From the NCBI RefSeq assembly GCF_002099425.1, contig NW_018344160.1, positions 682,001-746,000 on the forward strand: a stretch of DNA of 64,000 bases, given 5' to 3'. The first letter of the stretch is position 1; each line of letters starts with the position of its first letter. The translations under genes and the position numbers were made by a program. This stretch comes from Phascolarctos cinereus. Lineage: Eukaryota > Chordata > Mammalia > Diprotodontia > Phascolarctidae. This document shows positions 1 to 12,664 of the stretch, in pieces. The notes beneath the pieces were generated by a model. The model was not told where the DNA came from, did no database searches, and saw nothing but the letters and a program-made list of their open reading frames with translations.

Positions 1-297
1 TTGTTTGCCTTCTTGATGGGGGTGAGCAGTACAGAGGGAGTTTGGAGCTCAAATTTTTAAAAAAAGTTAATGTTAAAGGTTTTTTTTACATGTAATTGGA
101 AAAATATTTTAAAAAATAAATATTCTTCTGCATTTCTGCATTTGCACAGCTGACAACAGACATTGTTTCCATATTTCCCTTCAGGAAGAGAAATTAATGC
201 TTTCCCATGACTTTGAATTCATGAACTGTTCTTGAGTTAAGATGACTTAAATAATTTTGTCATGGTTCAGGAGCTTTTTAAAAATGTCTTTTTAAAA
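1..297. other. Unassigned AT-rich DNA
   Basis: No coding pattern or recognisable repeat seen. The stretch lies just outside the 3' end of the HAL1 element that follows. Confidence 0.5.
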
Positions 298-3262
298 ATT
301 TTTTTTGGATTTTTTTTATTTGCATTGAATAATCAATTAAATTTTGGTTTTCAACATTCACTTCCACAAGGCTATGGGTTTTAAACTTTCTCCCTATCTT
401 GTCCCTCCTCCAACCCCAAGACAGCATGCATTCTGAATACCCTTTCCCCTTATGTGCCCTTCCTTCTATCTCCTCCCCCTTCTCTTATTCCCTTTCTCTT
501 CTATTTTCATGTAGGCCAGGATAGATTCTCTGTATAGCTTACTTCCCAGTTGCGTATGAAAACAATTTTTTTAACATTTGTTTTTAAAATTTTGGGTTTC
601 AAATTTCCTCCTTTCCTCCCTCTCTACCCACCCCCACCAAGTAGTGAAGCAATTCAATACAGGTTATACTGGTATAGTCATGCAATGCACTTCTATAGTA
701 GTCATGTTGTGGAAAACTACCTATATATCCCTTCATTCAATCCCATCTCCCAATTATTCTGTTCTCTGTTTTGACCTCATACCTCCTCAGAAGTGTTTGT
801 TTCTAGTTAACCCCACCCCCAATCTGCCCTTCCCTCTATCATCCCCCTTGCTCTCTTATCACCTTCCTTCCTTTTCTCCTGTAGGATAAGATAGCTTTCC
901 ATACCTAATTGAGAGTGTATGTTGTTCCCTCCTTTAGCCAAATTCAATGAGAATAAGATTCGCTCATTCCTTCTCACCTTCCCCCTCTTCCCTTCCACTG
1001 TAAAAGCCTTTTCTTGTCTGTTTTATGTGAGATAATTTATTACATTCTACCTCTCCCTTTCTTGTTGTCCCTGTATAATAATTTCTCACCCCTTAATTTT
1101 TTTTCTCCAGATATCACCATTTCATCTTCAACTCTCCTTGTGTCCTCTATCTATCAATCTATCTATAGCTACAATAATTTTATTTCCCCTCCAACTACCC
1201 TAATACTGACAAAGGCCTCACGAGTTACAAATATCATCTTTCCATGTCGGAATGTAAACAGTTCAAACTTAATAAGTCCCTTATGGTATCTTTCCTGTTT
1301 ACCTCTTTATGTTTCTCTTGAGTCTTGCATTTGAAAGTCAAATTTTCTATTTAGCTCTGGTCTTTTCATCAAGAATGCTTGAAATTCCTCTATTTCAATG
1401 AATTTCCACTTTTCCCCCTGAAGGATTGTACTCAGATTTATTGGGTAGGTGATTCTTGGCTGTAATCCTATCTCCTTTGCCCTCTAGAATATGATATCCC
1501 TAGTCCTCTGATCTTGTAATGTGGAAGATGCTAAATCTTGTGTTATCCTGATTGTGTTTCCACAATATCTGAATTGTATCTTTTTGGATGCCTGCAATAT
1601 TTTCTCATTCACCTGGGAACTTGAAAATTTGTCTACAATATTCCTAGGAGTTTTCCTTTGGGGATCTCTTTCAGGAGGTGATCCGTTTATTCTTTCCATT
1701 TCTATTTTACCTTCTGTTTCTAGAATATCAGGGCAGTTTTCCTTGATAATTTATTGAAAGATGATGTCTAGGGTCTTTTTTTGAATATGGATTTCAGACA
1801 GTCCAATAATTTTAAAATTATCTCTCCTGGATCTATTTTTTCAAGTCAGTTGTTTTTACAATGAGATATTTCACATTGGCTTCTATTTATTTTTCATTCT
1901 TTTGGTTTTGTTCTCTTGATTTCTTGTTCAATGTCTTGATTTCTCATGAAGTCACTAGCTTCCAATTGCTCCATTCTAATGATTAAGAAAGTATTTTCTT
2001 CATTGTACTTTTGGACTTCCTTTCCCATTTGGACAATTATGCTTCTGAAGGCATTCTTCTCCTCATTGGCTTTGTGGACCTCTTTTGCCATTTGGGTTAC
2101 TCTATTATTTAAGGTGTTATTTTCTTCAGTATTTTTTGGGTCTCCTTAGAAAGCTGTTGACTAGTTTTTTATGATTTTCTATCATCACTCTCATTTCTCT
2201 TTCCAGTTTTTCCTCTACTTCTCTTACTTACTTGTCAAAATACACTTTGAACTCTTCCATGGCCTAGGACTGATTCATATTTTTCTTGGAGGATTTGGAT
2301 TTAGGAGCTTTGATTTTATTGTCTTCTTCTGGTTGTATGTTTTGATCTTCTTTGTCACCAAAGAAAGATTTTGTAGTTTGACTTTTTGGCACACTTTTTG
2401 CTCATGAGCCCAGCCAATTCCTTGAGTTGTAAAACCTTTGTTAAGGTAGAAATCTGTTTCCACTGTGGAGAATGTACTGTCCCAAACTTTGAGGGTTTTG
2501 TGCAGCTGTTTTCAGAGATACTTCTAGGGACCTGTAAGTTTTCATTTTTTCCAAGGTGGTATAAACAAGGGTGAGGTGTTTACTTCTCTCCTGACCTGTG
2601 CTCTGGTCTATGAGTGACCACAAGCACTCTTTTCTGCCTTGGAACTGTGAGGAGGATTATCTCCATACCACCTCTTCAAACTCCACAATATCAGGGCTCC
2701 TCATCACTCCAGGATCACCACCACCCAGAACTTTGTTCCAGATCCAAACACAGGCAAAGCAGGAGATTCCTGCCTTGGCACCAACCAAGGGATCCCTGCA
2801 ATCCCCTCTCTGATCAGCCCCTCAATTGCCCCTCAGTCTGTGGCCCCGAAAATCCAGAAGCAGTCTCCATTGTGGGCTGAGTCTGGGACCAATGTTCTCT
2901 CTCCCAGTGGTCACAGACTTTTCGTAGAGACCTTTTAAGTTATCTTTGGCATTTGTGGGTTAAGAAGTCTGAAAACTGCCACAGCAGCCCATGATTCAGT
3001 TCCCTGAGGCTGACTCCAGGTTTGTCAAGGTATATTTTGTCTATGTGCCCATGCTGACCTGTGTTTCTCTCTCAGCCTGGTGTGATACACCCTTCTAATC
3101 AACCATCCAGTTTGTCTTGGGCTGGAAATTTGTTTCACTTTGTCCATTTGTAGGTTCTGCTACTCTAGAATTTCTTTAGAGCCATTTTTTACTGGTATTT
3201 GAAGGGGTTTGGGGGAGAGCTCATGAAGTCATTGCTTTTACTCCACCATCTTGGCTTCAACC
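298..3262 (-). mobile_element. HAL1-like (half-L1) retrotransposon, near full length, antisense
   Basis: Read on the minus strand, the element starts at about 3262 with the marsupial L1 5' signature (GCCAAGATGGTGGAGTAAAA). It continues through a 5' UTR (about 3262-2410), a decayed ORF1 (2405-1307), a purine-rich inter-ORF-type segment (about 1300-780) and a 3' UTR ending in an A-rich tail near 298. Nothing resembling ORF2 (endonuclease or reverse transcriptase) lies between ORF1 and the 3' UTR. That ORF1-only layout is the definition of HAL1, an L1 derivative mobilised in trans by L1. A second copy at 25.8-27.2 kb has the same ORF2-less 3' half, which argues for a family and against a one-off deletion. 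Boundaries are good to roughly 10-20 bases; I saw no clear target-site duplication. Confidence 0.75.
1307..2405 (-). pseudogene. L1/HAL1 ORF1 (RNA-binding chaperone) pseudogene
   Basis: The start codon is at 2405-2403 (reads MSKK) and the likely stop at 1309-1307, about 366 codons, the usual size for a mammalian L1 ORF1. The frame is broken several times. Open pieces keep the family's parts in order. A coiled-coil segment (2091-1894) has repeated lysine/glutamate heptads such as KEVQKYNEENTF. A C-terminal RNA-binding segment (1699-1484) contains SPPERDPQRKTPRNI and ITQDLASSTL. A tail shortly before the stop reads MKRPELNRKFDF. In the live family this protein trimerises through the coiled coil and coats the element's RNA in cytoplasmic particles. 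This copy cannot make it. Confidence 0.8.
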
Positions 3263-3594
3263 CCTCTTTTGCATGTTTATAAGTGACATGTTGACCCTCT
3301 TTTTTTTTTCTTTCTGTAGTACTAAAATCATCTCCCTCATATTCCACTGCCTCTAATAAAGAAAGGGGAAAAGAAAAAAAAAAAAGACTGCCTTTGTAAC
3401 AAGTATCATCAAGGGAAAGACATACAGATAGTGAATGAATTTTAAAAAAGGTAGATTTTCCTCTGAACTGTCTCCTCTCAACCAATAGATCAGAAGCATA
3501 ATTCATTCTTATATTCATGGTTTAATTGGCCATTGCTTTAATACTATCTCTTCAATCTTTCACAATTCTTTTGTTTTACAATGTAATCATTGTA
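3263..3594. other. Unassigned DNA
   Basis: Short linker with poly-T and poly-A runs between the HAL1 5' end and the older L1 remnant. No coding pattern or known repeat recognised. Confidence 0.4.
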
Positions 3595-4077
3595 AAACTG
3601 TTCTTCCAATTGTGCTCATTTACCTATGCAACAATTCATTAAAAAAATCCTTTTTGGTTTTGCTAAGTCAGTCTCTTCTCACACTTCTTATGGTAGAATC
3701 ATATTCTTTTATATTCATTTACCATGACTTAAACATCCATTTTCCAAAGGATGGTCATTTCCTTAGTTTCCAGTTATTTTATAGAACAAAAATTAAATTT
3801 TTGATTTTTTTTCATAGCACAATATATGCATTTTAGTGAATTTTGGGTCATATTTCTTAATTACTTTCCAGAAAAGTTGGATCAATGCACAGCTGTCCCA
3901 ATAATGAGTAGTTTATCTACCTTCCCATGAAATCTACCATAATAACGGTTTCTTTTAATCATCTTTGCTAAACTGATAGATGGTGATAATTATGATAATT
4001 AGCATTTCTCTTCATATTAATAATTTTGAACATTTAAAATTTAATCATTGATAGATTGTTTTGAGAATGGCTTCATT

Positions 4078-4143
4078 ATACACACATATGTGTGTATATA
4101 CATATACACATATGCACACATATACACACACATACCCACACAT
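4078..4143. repeat. CA/TA dinucleotide microsatellite
   Basis: Imperfect run of CACATA, TATACA and CACACA units. Confidence 0.85.
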
Positions 4144-4326
4144 GGCACTTCCTCTCTTATGGTTTTACTATTGTGAGAAGCACAAAATTCCAAATTTGCC
4201 CCCCTAATAGTCTTGAACTTTGATTCTTGGTTATTAGTTTTATTATGTTTTTGTGTTTTATATAGTAACCATCTGGTAGTTTAATTTGCATAACATGAGA
4301 TCTTTATATATTTTAGACAGTATCCT

Positions 4327-4405
4327 CATATATGTGTGTATATACATATCTATATATACATGTGTATGTATGTATGTATGTGTGTATATACTCACACATA
4401 TATGT
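4327..4405. repeat. TA/TGTA microsatellite
   Basis: Imperfect TATATA, TGTATG and CACACATATA units. An open frame over it (IYVCIYISIYT...) is low-complexity translation, not a gene. Confidence 0.85.
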
Positions 4406-4689
4406 ATAGAGCAAACACAAACTGTTGATACCTCAAATTATGTCTTTGTTTCTATAAAGAATGTTTTGTACTTATATTCATATAGCTCCTACATATGACT
4501 TTTTACCAATACTACCAGCTATTCTTACAATTCTAGCATTATTATAAATAGATAATTTTTGTCTTTTTTCTGTGTTTTATTGACAATGTGGTGAATTGCT
4601 TGTTTTATGTATTTTCTATCCTTCCACTTTTCTAAAGTTATTGATTTTAACAGATTACATTAAATAGATTTAACTTATACAGATTTTTA

Positions 4690-4835
4690 AGGTGTGAGTT
4701 CCTTATTTAGAATGTGAATTCCTTGAGAGTAGGGACCATGTACTGTCTTTTGTTGTATCTCTAGCTAGCACTTGGAACAGTTTTGAGCACATAGCAAGCA
4801 ATTAATATTTTCTAACTCACTCTGGGATTTTCTAA
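4690..4835 (+). mobile_element. L2/MIR-type 3' end fragment
   Basis: Reads like the common mammalian 3' end: AATTCCTTGAGAGTAGGGAC, then a stretch close to 'tagcacttgg-acag', then GAGCACATAGCAAGCAATTA. This text is shared by L2 and L2-mobilised SINE tails. Exact subfamily not resolvable by eye. Confidence 0.6.
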
Positions 4836-5060
4836 TTAACCATAATTATATGTAAAAAATATTTTTTTTCCTCTGTCCATGGCTACTCCATCAAATTTTT
4901 TTCTTGTCATTTCTCTAGTGAGCATTGTTAAAAATTCTTTCAAATAAATGTGATAATCATAGACAACCTTGTTTTGTGTCTTTATAATTTCTTGATCATG
5001 AATAATGCCAGCACTTTGAAGGCAGTGGAATTCTGTCTCTTTTCATCCTAAGAGAATGTA

Positions 5061-8000
5061 AAAACTGTACCATTATTTAGCTCCTTCTAGTTGCTCATGT
5101 GCATTTATCTTTTTAGGTCTCTATTTCTAATTTTAATTGAAAAGATTCTACCTATCTATTCCTTTCTTCAGGACTATTTGAAAGCCATCTATTCCATTTA
5201 AGATCTATTCTCTCCCTCTAATAATAGTCTTCTCAATATTATAGGATAAGTATTTTTATTTGTTAGCTCTTTTCATTTTCATTTTGTATCATTATATTCC
5301 ACAATTCTTACTTCTTTTAATAGTTGATCTACAGTCTAACTTTAAATTACTTGTTTTCCTTTTATATCTAAGCTCTAGAATTTGACTATAAAATTCATGG
5401 ATCTTTTCAACTTGATTTTTCCAATGTTGTTGTTGAATTCTTTCTATTTTCATTTGACTTTTGGTTTTAATAAATCTAAGAAGTTATTTCTTATGTCTTT
5501 TTTTTTCTTTGAAATTTAGTATCCATGTTACAGTTTTCAGGGAACTAATAATTCTCAAATTATCTCTTTTCTATCTGTTTATATACCATTTTTTTGCTAT
5601 TAAGTAGGTTTTCTGATATATTTTTCAGTTTTTTAAAATTAATTTTAATATATCTTATTTTCTTATTGAATTATTGAGTATTATGTGCCATATTGCATTT
5701 TTGAAGAGCTATAATATTTGGGTGTGATTCTCTACCTTTTACATTAAGCAATTTATGGTCCTTCTAACATTTTCCCCTCCTGCTTTTATATTTTTTAAAC
5801 TTATACCTTATTTCTTCCATGTACTCCTATAGTCCTTATGACTATGTGATTTTTTTTTCTCCTTGAAACTCATACCTTAATATGGAGCTGCTCTCTTATT
5901 CTTGGTTTAACTCAAGTTTCCATTAAATCACAAAATTTTTTTCATGGATTTTAAGCTTTTATTTTACTGACTCTTCTATTCAAACTATTTTCTGAATTAG
6001 GACTTTGTCCCAGGACCTGTGTCTTCCCCTCCATACCCTTTGAAAGGAGTGTGTAAGCCCTGATTTTTCCTGTCTATAATATGGATGTTGCTGCCACTCT
6101 GGCTTCTGATTGAAGTGATATCATATTGGACTGACCTCTGTCATAATTCCTTCTTTCTACCTTTACCTCTTAGTGGTCCATAACAGGCTTTGACCTATGA
6201 CATATTTTTAATCTCCAGTTCCTTGCAAAATCATCAACTAGGACTGATCTCTTTTATAGGCTACCTGATTGTTGCTCTGTCTCATTTCTTGGGGAATTAT
6301 CTATCACAAGAACATGTTGTTTCTTGTAGCTCCTACAGAAGCATTCCTTGTCTTAAGCATTGGCATTTGACTCCTTGCAGAACCTAAGAAGAAAGCACAC
6401 ACTGTCCAGGCCCTACTTACAATATAAATTACTGAGAGCTGATTCAATCCTTTATGGTGGCTTTGACAGGCCAGAACTAAGATTACTCAGGGTTCAATTT
6501 CCATTTATTGGCATTCAGTCTGTCTTCAGATTAACAAGAAATACCTATAGACTTCAGACTATTTCCTTGTGCAATCTAGGCTTGTATTGAGTAGCTAATT
6601 TCAATATGCCTTTAATTTATTGAGTCTTTGTACATTGGATAAAACTTTGAATCTATGTCAGACTGCCTTGGAAGATGGTCTTCTCTAAGATTTTCCATGT
6701 TGTCATTTTGTCTGGAAACTCCAGTTAAATGTTTTGAAACAAGTACTCTTAGGTGACTGAATCTATGTATACACTGATATAAAAGAGCATTTTAAATGGC
6801 CTCTTCAAAAAATCTAAGATAATCACTACATTAAATAATGTGAAAACTTAAGATGCTATTCTCATTTTCAGTGTTACTCATAGCTAAAATTAGAGTTTAA
6901 TGTCTAGTTAGCCTGAGTGTGTTAAATACATCAGAAATAGTTATAATATAGGCTATTGTTAAGTTATAATATTATACTTCATAATGTCTTCTTCAATACA
7001 GGAACCATATATGTAATGTCCTTAATCTATAATAGGATTTTAATACTATCATCCTTAAATCATCATTATTAAATGATGTCTAAATGAGTTAAAAATAGCA
7101 TTGTGTAGATCCTAAGTGGATTAATGACAGGTAAACTATTCTGTAGCAATTTTGGTTTCTGGAAATATTCTTTAACATAAAAGTTCTTGTTGTGATTATT
7201 AAATTTCATCCCGCTTTTTCTATAACTTCAACATAGCAAGTGGTATCCATCTTGAATAACTGACAAAAGCTTCTAAGTGTTCAGTTGTGGATGAATAATA
7301 AGTAAAAAATTACCTATGTCTCTGAGCATTAATATTATACCCCTGTGTATTACAATAATGTTATGACCTGCCATCAGTATCATCAAATGTTTATTACCTG
7401 TTCATAAGATATACATCCCTGTTCTAGGCATGTAACCTGACCCACCTTATCAAAGAATTTTAAGTGGGTTTCAATTGAAGCTATTTCTTTTTAAGAAACC
7501 TTTACACTCCATACAATTACAGAAGAAACACAGATGAAAGGATCCAGACTTTGTCCTTCTCTTATTTCGAATTCTTATGCTTAATTCTGCTAAAAGTCCC
7601 ACCAGGTGGCTTACCCTTTACATTCAGTAACATACGTTTATCCTGGATTTTAAAATGAGATTCCTGTAAGGAAAAAAAGAAAAAAAAACTTCAGAAAAAC
7701 TTCATTCATTGACTATTTTTGCTGTTCTTTTCCATAAAAAAATAAAGCATTGGTTCTTTTTTTGTTTTTTGTTTAATGTGTTGCCTTGTCTCTGACTAAT
7801 AAAGTTATATCTCTCTCATTTAAGAGGAATCATTATGTTAAAAAAAAGAACATAAGTCAATCTTAGCAATACAACTAATGTGACTTTTTAACTCCTGCTT
7901 AGTGTGTACAAGAATGTTAACTCAGATATAAATTATGATAGTTCCAAAAGAAAAGAAGCAAGGACTATTTTTTATCAAAAAAGAAAAGATAAAGAGACAT

Positions 8001-8065
8001 GAAAATGCCATTTTTGTTATTCATCTTCTCATTTTGCTTTTTGAACCATTTTATATTTGAAGTAG
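5061..8065. other. Mostly unassigned AT-rich DNA with a trace of L1 ORF1
   Basis: About 3 kb without a supportable gene. At 5540-5640 a short stretch (AACTAATAATTCTCAAATTA) resembles the antisense L1 ORF1 text at 1795-1830, suggesting the old L1 continues. The rest, including the open frames near 6190-6590, shows no motif, repeat or family I recognise. Confidence 0.4.
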
Positions 8066-8069
8066 AGGA

Positions 8070-9115
8070 ATCAATCAACACAGATTTACTAAGCACTTAC
8101 TATGTACCAGGCACTACAGTTCCTGTCCCAAAAAGTCTGAATTATTCATGGAGGAGACAACATTAATACTTACAAGAGGTGTACGGAGCCTAAATGGGTG
8201 AAAATCTAGGAGATATGTCATTAGCATTAGAGAGGGTCAGACAAGCCCCTCTTTAAAAGGCAGTATTTTATTTGAATTCTAGAGAAAATCAGTAAAATTA
8301 CATAGTTAACATGAAGGAGACTATTCCTTACATGAGGGACAGACACTGAAAAAGAATTGAATTAGGAGAGAGAATGTTATGTTGGAGGCACAGAAAGAGG
8401 CCACTGTTGCTGTGTCCTCAATGTACATGGATGAAAATAAAGTTAATTAACAATACTCTAAATACAAGATAGGACAATGTTGTGATGGCCTTTAAAGCCA
8501 AACTGGATTTCATATTTGATGCAGGAACACATTTGATCCTGAGGGTAGCAGTTTGCCATGGAGTTTTTTTTAATTTTGTTTAGTTTTGTTGTGTGAGTCT
8601 GGGTAAGGAGTGATTTGACCAGTCCTGTGCTTCAGGAAGATGACTTTAGGAGCTAAGTGGAGAACAGAATGGAATGGGCAGACTCCTGAGGCACAGAAAC
8701 CAAAAAGAAGGCTTCTTCAGCAATCTAGGTGTGAGATGATGACTCTTTGAGTAGAATCAGAGTGATTTATATAAGGAACTGAGGTGATGTAAAGATTGAA
8801 ATGATGCAACTTGAACTCAATGTGTGTGACATTAAATAAAGTTGAAGATGGCACAAACTTTTGAGTATGGACATCTGGGTTGAAGGAGGTACTCTCAGTA
8901 GTAATAGCAAATGGAGAATAGATAGTATGAGGAAAAATAAAATGAATAGTATTTCAGATATGTTGAGTTTGGAATATTTATATGACATCTAGTTAGAGAT
9001 GTACAAAAAGACATTGGTAATATGGGAACTAAGCTAAGAAGAGACACTCAACCTAAATATAGAGACCTGGGCATCAAATTAAGGATGGTAATTAAACAAA
9101 TAATTAAACAAGTAA
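8070..9115 (+). repeat. Ancient mammalian interspersed repeat, about 1 kb, family not resolved
   Basis: Starts with TTTACTAAGCACTTACTATG and GTACCAGGCACTA, then follows the order of a widespread mammalian repeat: 'atttgatcctgagggtagcag', a GCCATGGAG block, 'ggaagatgactttaggagc', a TCAGATATGTTGAGTTTGGA-like block and 'gacatctagttagagatg'. A second copy of the first third lies at 47.25-47.63 kb. The order is preserved although the sequence is worn, so this is one old insertion. I cannot assign it confidently to L2, LTR or DNA-transposon classes. Confidence 0.55.
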
Positions 9116-9324
9116 AATTAAGGATGATAATTAAACATATTAAACAAGTACAGATGAATGACCAGAAAGAAAGATTTAGAAGGAATTGAAGGAAAAAATA
9201 AGAATCTATGATTGGGCTCTGTGTGAGGAAAAGAGAAGGGGCATGAAGTAGAACCAGATTGCATCAAACCTGGCACAGCAGTGCTCAGTACACTGTCTCT
9301 CACCACTCCTTTCTTCTCTATAAT

Positions 9325-9828
9325 TAATGGGAAGGAAAGAAAGAGAAGGATAACTATAAGAATAATATGGAGGGAAATGCACAATTAGAATTTATAACTA
9401 TGAATATGAATGAGATGAAATCATTCAAAATGGAAGATTTCAGAACAGATTACAAAATATAATCCAACAATATGTTATTTATGGAAATAAATTTGAAACA
9501 TAAAGATTCATAGTTAAAACTGAATGGTGTAGTAAAATTTATTATGCTTCAAATGAAACAAAACAGACAGTTGTAGCAATCATGATTTCAGGGGAATAGC
9601 AGAAATATACTTAAAAAGATGAACATGGGAATTATATTTTACTGTAAAGTAAGTGATATAATTACTTAACACATATGCATCTAAATATATAATGGAAAAG
9701 CTAAATGAGTGAATGAGATAATAGGAAATAAAACACTAATAGTGAGCACCTAAAGTACAACTTCTAGATCTAGATAAATCTAACAATAACAAACAAACAG
9801 ATGTTAAGAACCTCAATACAATTTTGTG
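9325..9828 (+). mobile_element. L1 ORF2 endonuclease fragment, sense
   Basis: The text is collinear with the N-terminal (AP-like endonuclease) part of ORF2 in the L1s at 21.1-21.6 and 60.1-60.6 kb. It covers the 'aatgtgaatg-gatgaa' start, the ACTATGCTTC/GCTGAA-type block, the 'acacatatgcatctaaat' block and the TCTAGATAAATCTAAC block. It is heavily mutated with no long open frame, and ends where the RTE-type LINE begins. Confidence 0.6.
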
Positions 9829-11938
9829 AAAAACATAACCATCAGTGCAACAATTGACCTTGATGCAATTTTTGTCTTAATTGAAGTGTCTGACAACATT
9901 GTTGAAAAAATCATGCTGAAAAGCATGGGAGTAAGCATACAGACCTGTTTCACTCCATTGGTGACTGGGATAGCACAAGAGCATTGTCCATTAGCTAGAA
10001 CCTAGGCAAGTATGCCATCATGAACTCAAAGCACAATACTGATAAACTTCTCCTGGCAACCAAATTGTCATAATTTTCCATAAGCCCTCATGACTGACAA
10101 AATAAAAGCCTTATTTAGACTGAAAAACATTGTATAAAAACCTCTGTTCTGCCCCTGACACTTCTTTTGCAGTTGTCCATCAGCAAATACCATATTAATC
10201 ATTCCTTAGCCCTTTCTGAAACCACACTGTCTTTCAGGTAGATGACTATCTTCCAGGTAAAAGACCAACCTATTAAGGAGGTCTCTGGCAAGAATATTGC
10301 TGAGAAAGAGCCCTCCCTGTGATTGTCAGCGAGCAACCTATTTCTTTTTCCTTTATTTAGAAAGATGAATAATGGAGGCTTTCTTAAATTCCTACAGGAT
10401 AAATTCTTCTTGCCATGGTTCCTAGAAAATTTCAGTCAGCTTTTGTATGAGCAGTGATCCCCCAGCCTTGTAAATCTTATGTACAACACAATAAGTATCG
10501 GGCATCTTGCCACATGACAAGAGGCTAATGACATTCAAATCCTCTTCTTCAGTTGGAAATTTGGCTAAAGAGGAATCAACTTCAACCTGTGATACACAGT
10601 CAACGGCTTCAACATTGATTTATACAGACTCTTGAGAACACTATGGAAGCATTCCACTCATCTCTTTAGGATCATGTCCTTACCACTAATCAATGTGGCT
10701 CCATCATCACTGAGTAGGGGAGACGCACCATGGGTCTTTGACCCATAAATAGCCTTTAGGCATAATAAAAGTGCTTTGGATTGTTACTATCAGCATAAAA
10801 ATCTATTTCATTTGTCTTCTACTGAGCTAAAAATCCTGCATCTCTCTCAGTTTCTCTTGTACTTTTGATGGCATTAGATTCTGCATTCTTAGTGGTGTAT
10901 AAACTTTCCTGCTGGTAAACTCAATGGTTTTCTTATTTTTCATTTAACAGCTTCTGAATTTTCCCATCATGTTCATCAGACTAATCTTGATGTTTGTGAG
11001 TTTCCTGGCCCTGATAAGTAAATGCAGTGCTTTACATCACCTGTCTGAAAACTGCCTACTCCTTTTCTGCTCCTCTGTTGCCAACTGTGTATTGGCTCAG
11101 TTTTCCATGCAATTTAGCAATGGAATGTTCATGCTGAGTGATGTGAAGAAGCATTCTAATCTGCTGACATTAAGTCTTCTTACCTCAAGGATGCCACTTT
11201 TGTTGAATGTGAATGTTTTGCTTGAAGAGGATAAGTCTATGATCAGTCCAGCATTTTGTACCACACATTGTTATCACTCTCAAATCCTGTCTGTCTCTTC
11301 TCCTTACAATGTAATACTCTATTAAATGATAATTTTTGCTGTGAGGTTGCATCCAAAGAGTTTTATTGCATTTAGGTAAATGGAAGATAGCATTAGTGAT
11401 GAGAGGTCATGAGCTACACAAGTCTTCAGTAGTAAGTGATCATTGCTGTTGCTCTTTCCAACTCCATTCTTCCCAAGAGCTACCTGCCATGGGCGATAGA
11501 TAGTCTGTGCTTATTCTTGCATTAAAATCACCCAGAATTGTAAGCTTGTCTTCCTTTGGCACATTGATAATGATGGCCTACAGGTCTTCATAACATTTTT
11601 CTTTGACCTCATCAGAGCTTGTCATGGTGGCAGCATAAGTAGTGATAATGGTAGAATAGTGGTTTCCTGCAAATGACAATCACTTTGTCATCAGTCTATC
11701 ATTCACTCCTTTTGGGACATATACAAGCTAATTGACAGATTAGTTTTGATTGCAAAACCTATGCCAGATTCACAGTGCTCCCCATCACTACAACCACTCC
11801 ATAAAATCGTGTATCGAATTCCAACTTTGGTAAGCCAGCTTTCATTCACCAGTCTTGTTTCACTCAGGGATAGTATTTGGATGTGATACCTGCTGAAATC
11901 TGTTGCATCAAGAGCTGTTCATCTAAGGGTTGATATCT
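9829..11938 (-). mobile_element. RTE-type LINE fragment (endonuclease and reverse transcriptase), antisense
   Basis: The minus strand reads, from the right, an AP-type endonuclease and then a reverse transcriptase. At about 11.93-11.72 kb it gives IQILSLSETRLVNESWLTKV followed by TILWSGCSDGEHCESGIGFA, which carries the ETR, WSG and G-GFA signatures of the endonucleases often annotated as 'craniofacial development protein 2-like'. At about 9.98-9.84 kb it gives PVTNGVKQVCMLTPMLFSMI, a reverse transcriptase block that matches the NGVKQGC-LAPTLFS motif of the family. Spacing (about 2 kb) fits one element. It is broken in all frames and lacks its 3' end, being joined at the left to an L1 piece. 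Assignment to RTE over another LINE clade is from memory of the family. Confidence 0.7.
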
Positions 11939-12160
11939 GGAGAATAAAATTAAGGGGTGAGAGGGATTATGCTGGGAGAAGGAGAAAGGTAGAGGTAGGA
12001 TGGGGTAAATAATCTCACATAAAACAGATGAGAAAAAGTTTTTACAGAGGAGGGGAAATGGGGGAAGGTGAGAGGGAATGAGTGAATCTTATTCTCATCA
12101 AATTTGGCTTAAGGAGGGAATAACGTATACATTCAATTGGTATGGCATCAATGTATGCAA
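11939..12160 (+). mobile_element. L1/HAL1 inter-ORF fragment, sense
   Basis: Reverse complement of the 900-1110 region: a GGTGAGAGGGA- and GGAGGGAATAACGTATA-like purine-rich block and the 'ataatctcacataaaacag' block, in the same order. Confidence 0.65.
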
Positions 12161-12664
12161 AGAAGTATGTAGTACGGCATCCAATCCACAGAGTGTTTAT
12201 TTAATATAATTGGCAGGACAGAGGTAATCATTAGTGAAAAAGGCAGTACCATATGTCCCCATTATGTGCTGATATAAGAATGTTCTAAATTTTACAGTAG
12301 AGCCAATTAGAGATTAGAATATAACTAGTTTAGGATAAATGCAAAAGTTAGAAAAGTGAGACTTGTTAGAAAATAATGCATTCTGTCTTCAATGACAATA
12401 TAAGCAATAATTGTATCATTGCTGAGGAAAAACAAGCTATGGCATTACATTTATACTATCTTTATGATGAATACTCATGACAATGTTTAAGTACAATCTG
12501 TTCTTTAGTTAGTATGAAAAAAGAAACACCGATGTACCTTTTACTACTGCTTCTGACAACACTGAATAATTCTTACATTTACTGAGAGATTCATTCAGTC
12601 CCAAATGTCATCATTCATCTTCTGTCAGCAGTGGAAATAGGTGCATAATACTTATTCTCACCTA
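12161..12664. other. Unassigned DNA
   Basis: About 500 bases with no coding signal or repeat I can name. Confidence 0.4.

Larger units (their letters stand above)
3595..5060 (-). mobile_element. Very diverged antisense L1 remnants
   Basis: Between 3690 and 4060 the text tracks the antisense L1 3' region seen at 31.5-31.9 kb: a GGTAGAATCATATTC-type stretch, then an AAAGTTGGATCAATGCACA-type stretch. Around 4915-4980 a piece matches antisense ORF2. The remnant is interrupted by microsatellites (4078-4143, 4327-4405) and an L2-like piece (4690-4835). Divergence is much higher than in the other L1s of the window, so edges are uncertain. Confidence 0.5.

Noticed and set aside
10969-11325. 118-codon plus-strand frame as a secreted protein
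   Set aside because: It lies antisense within the RTE-type LINE, between its endonuclease and reverse transcriptase blocks.
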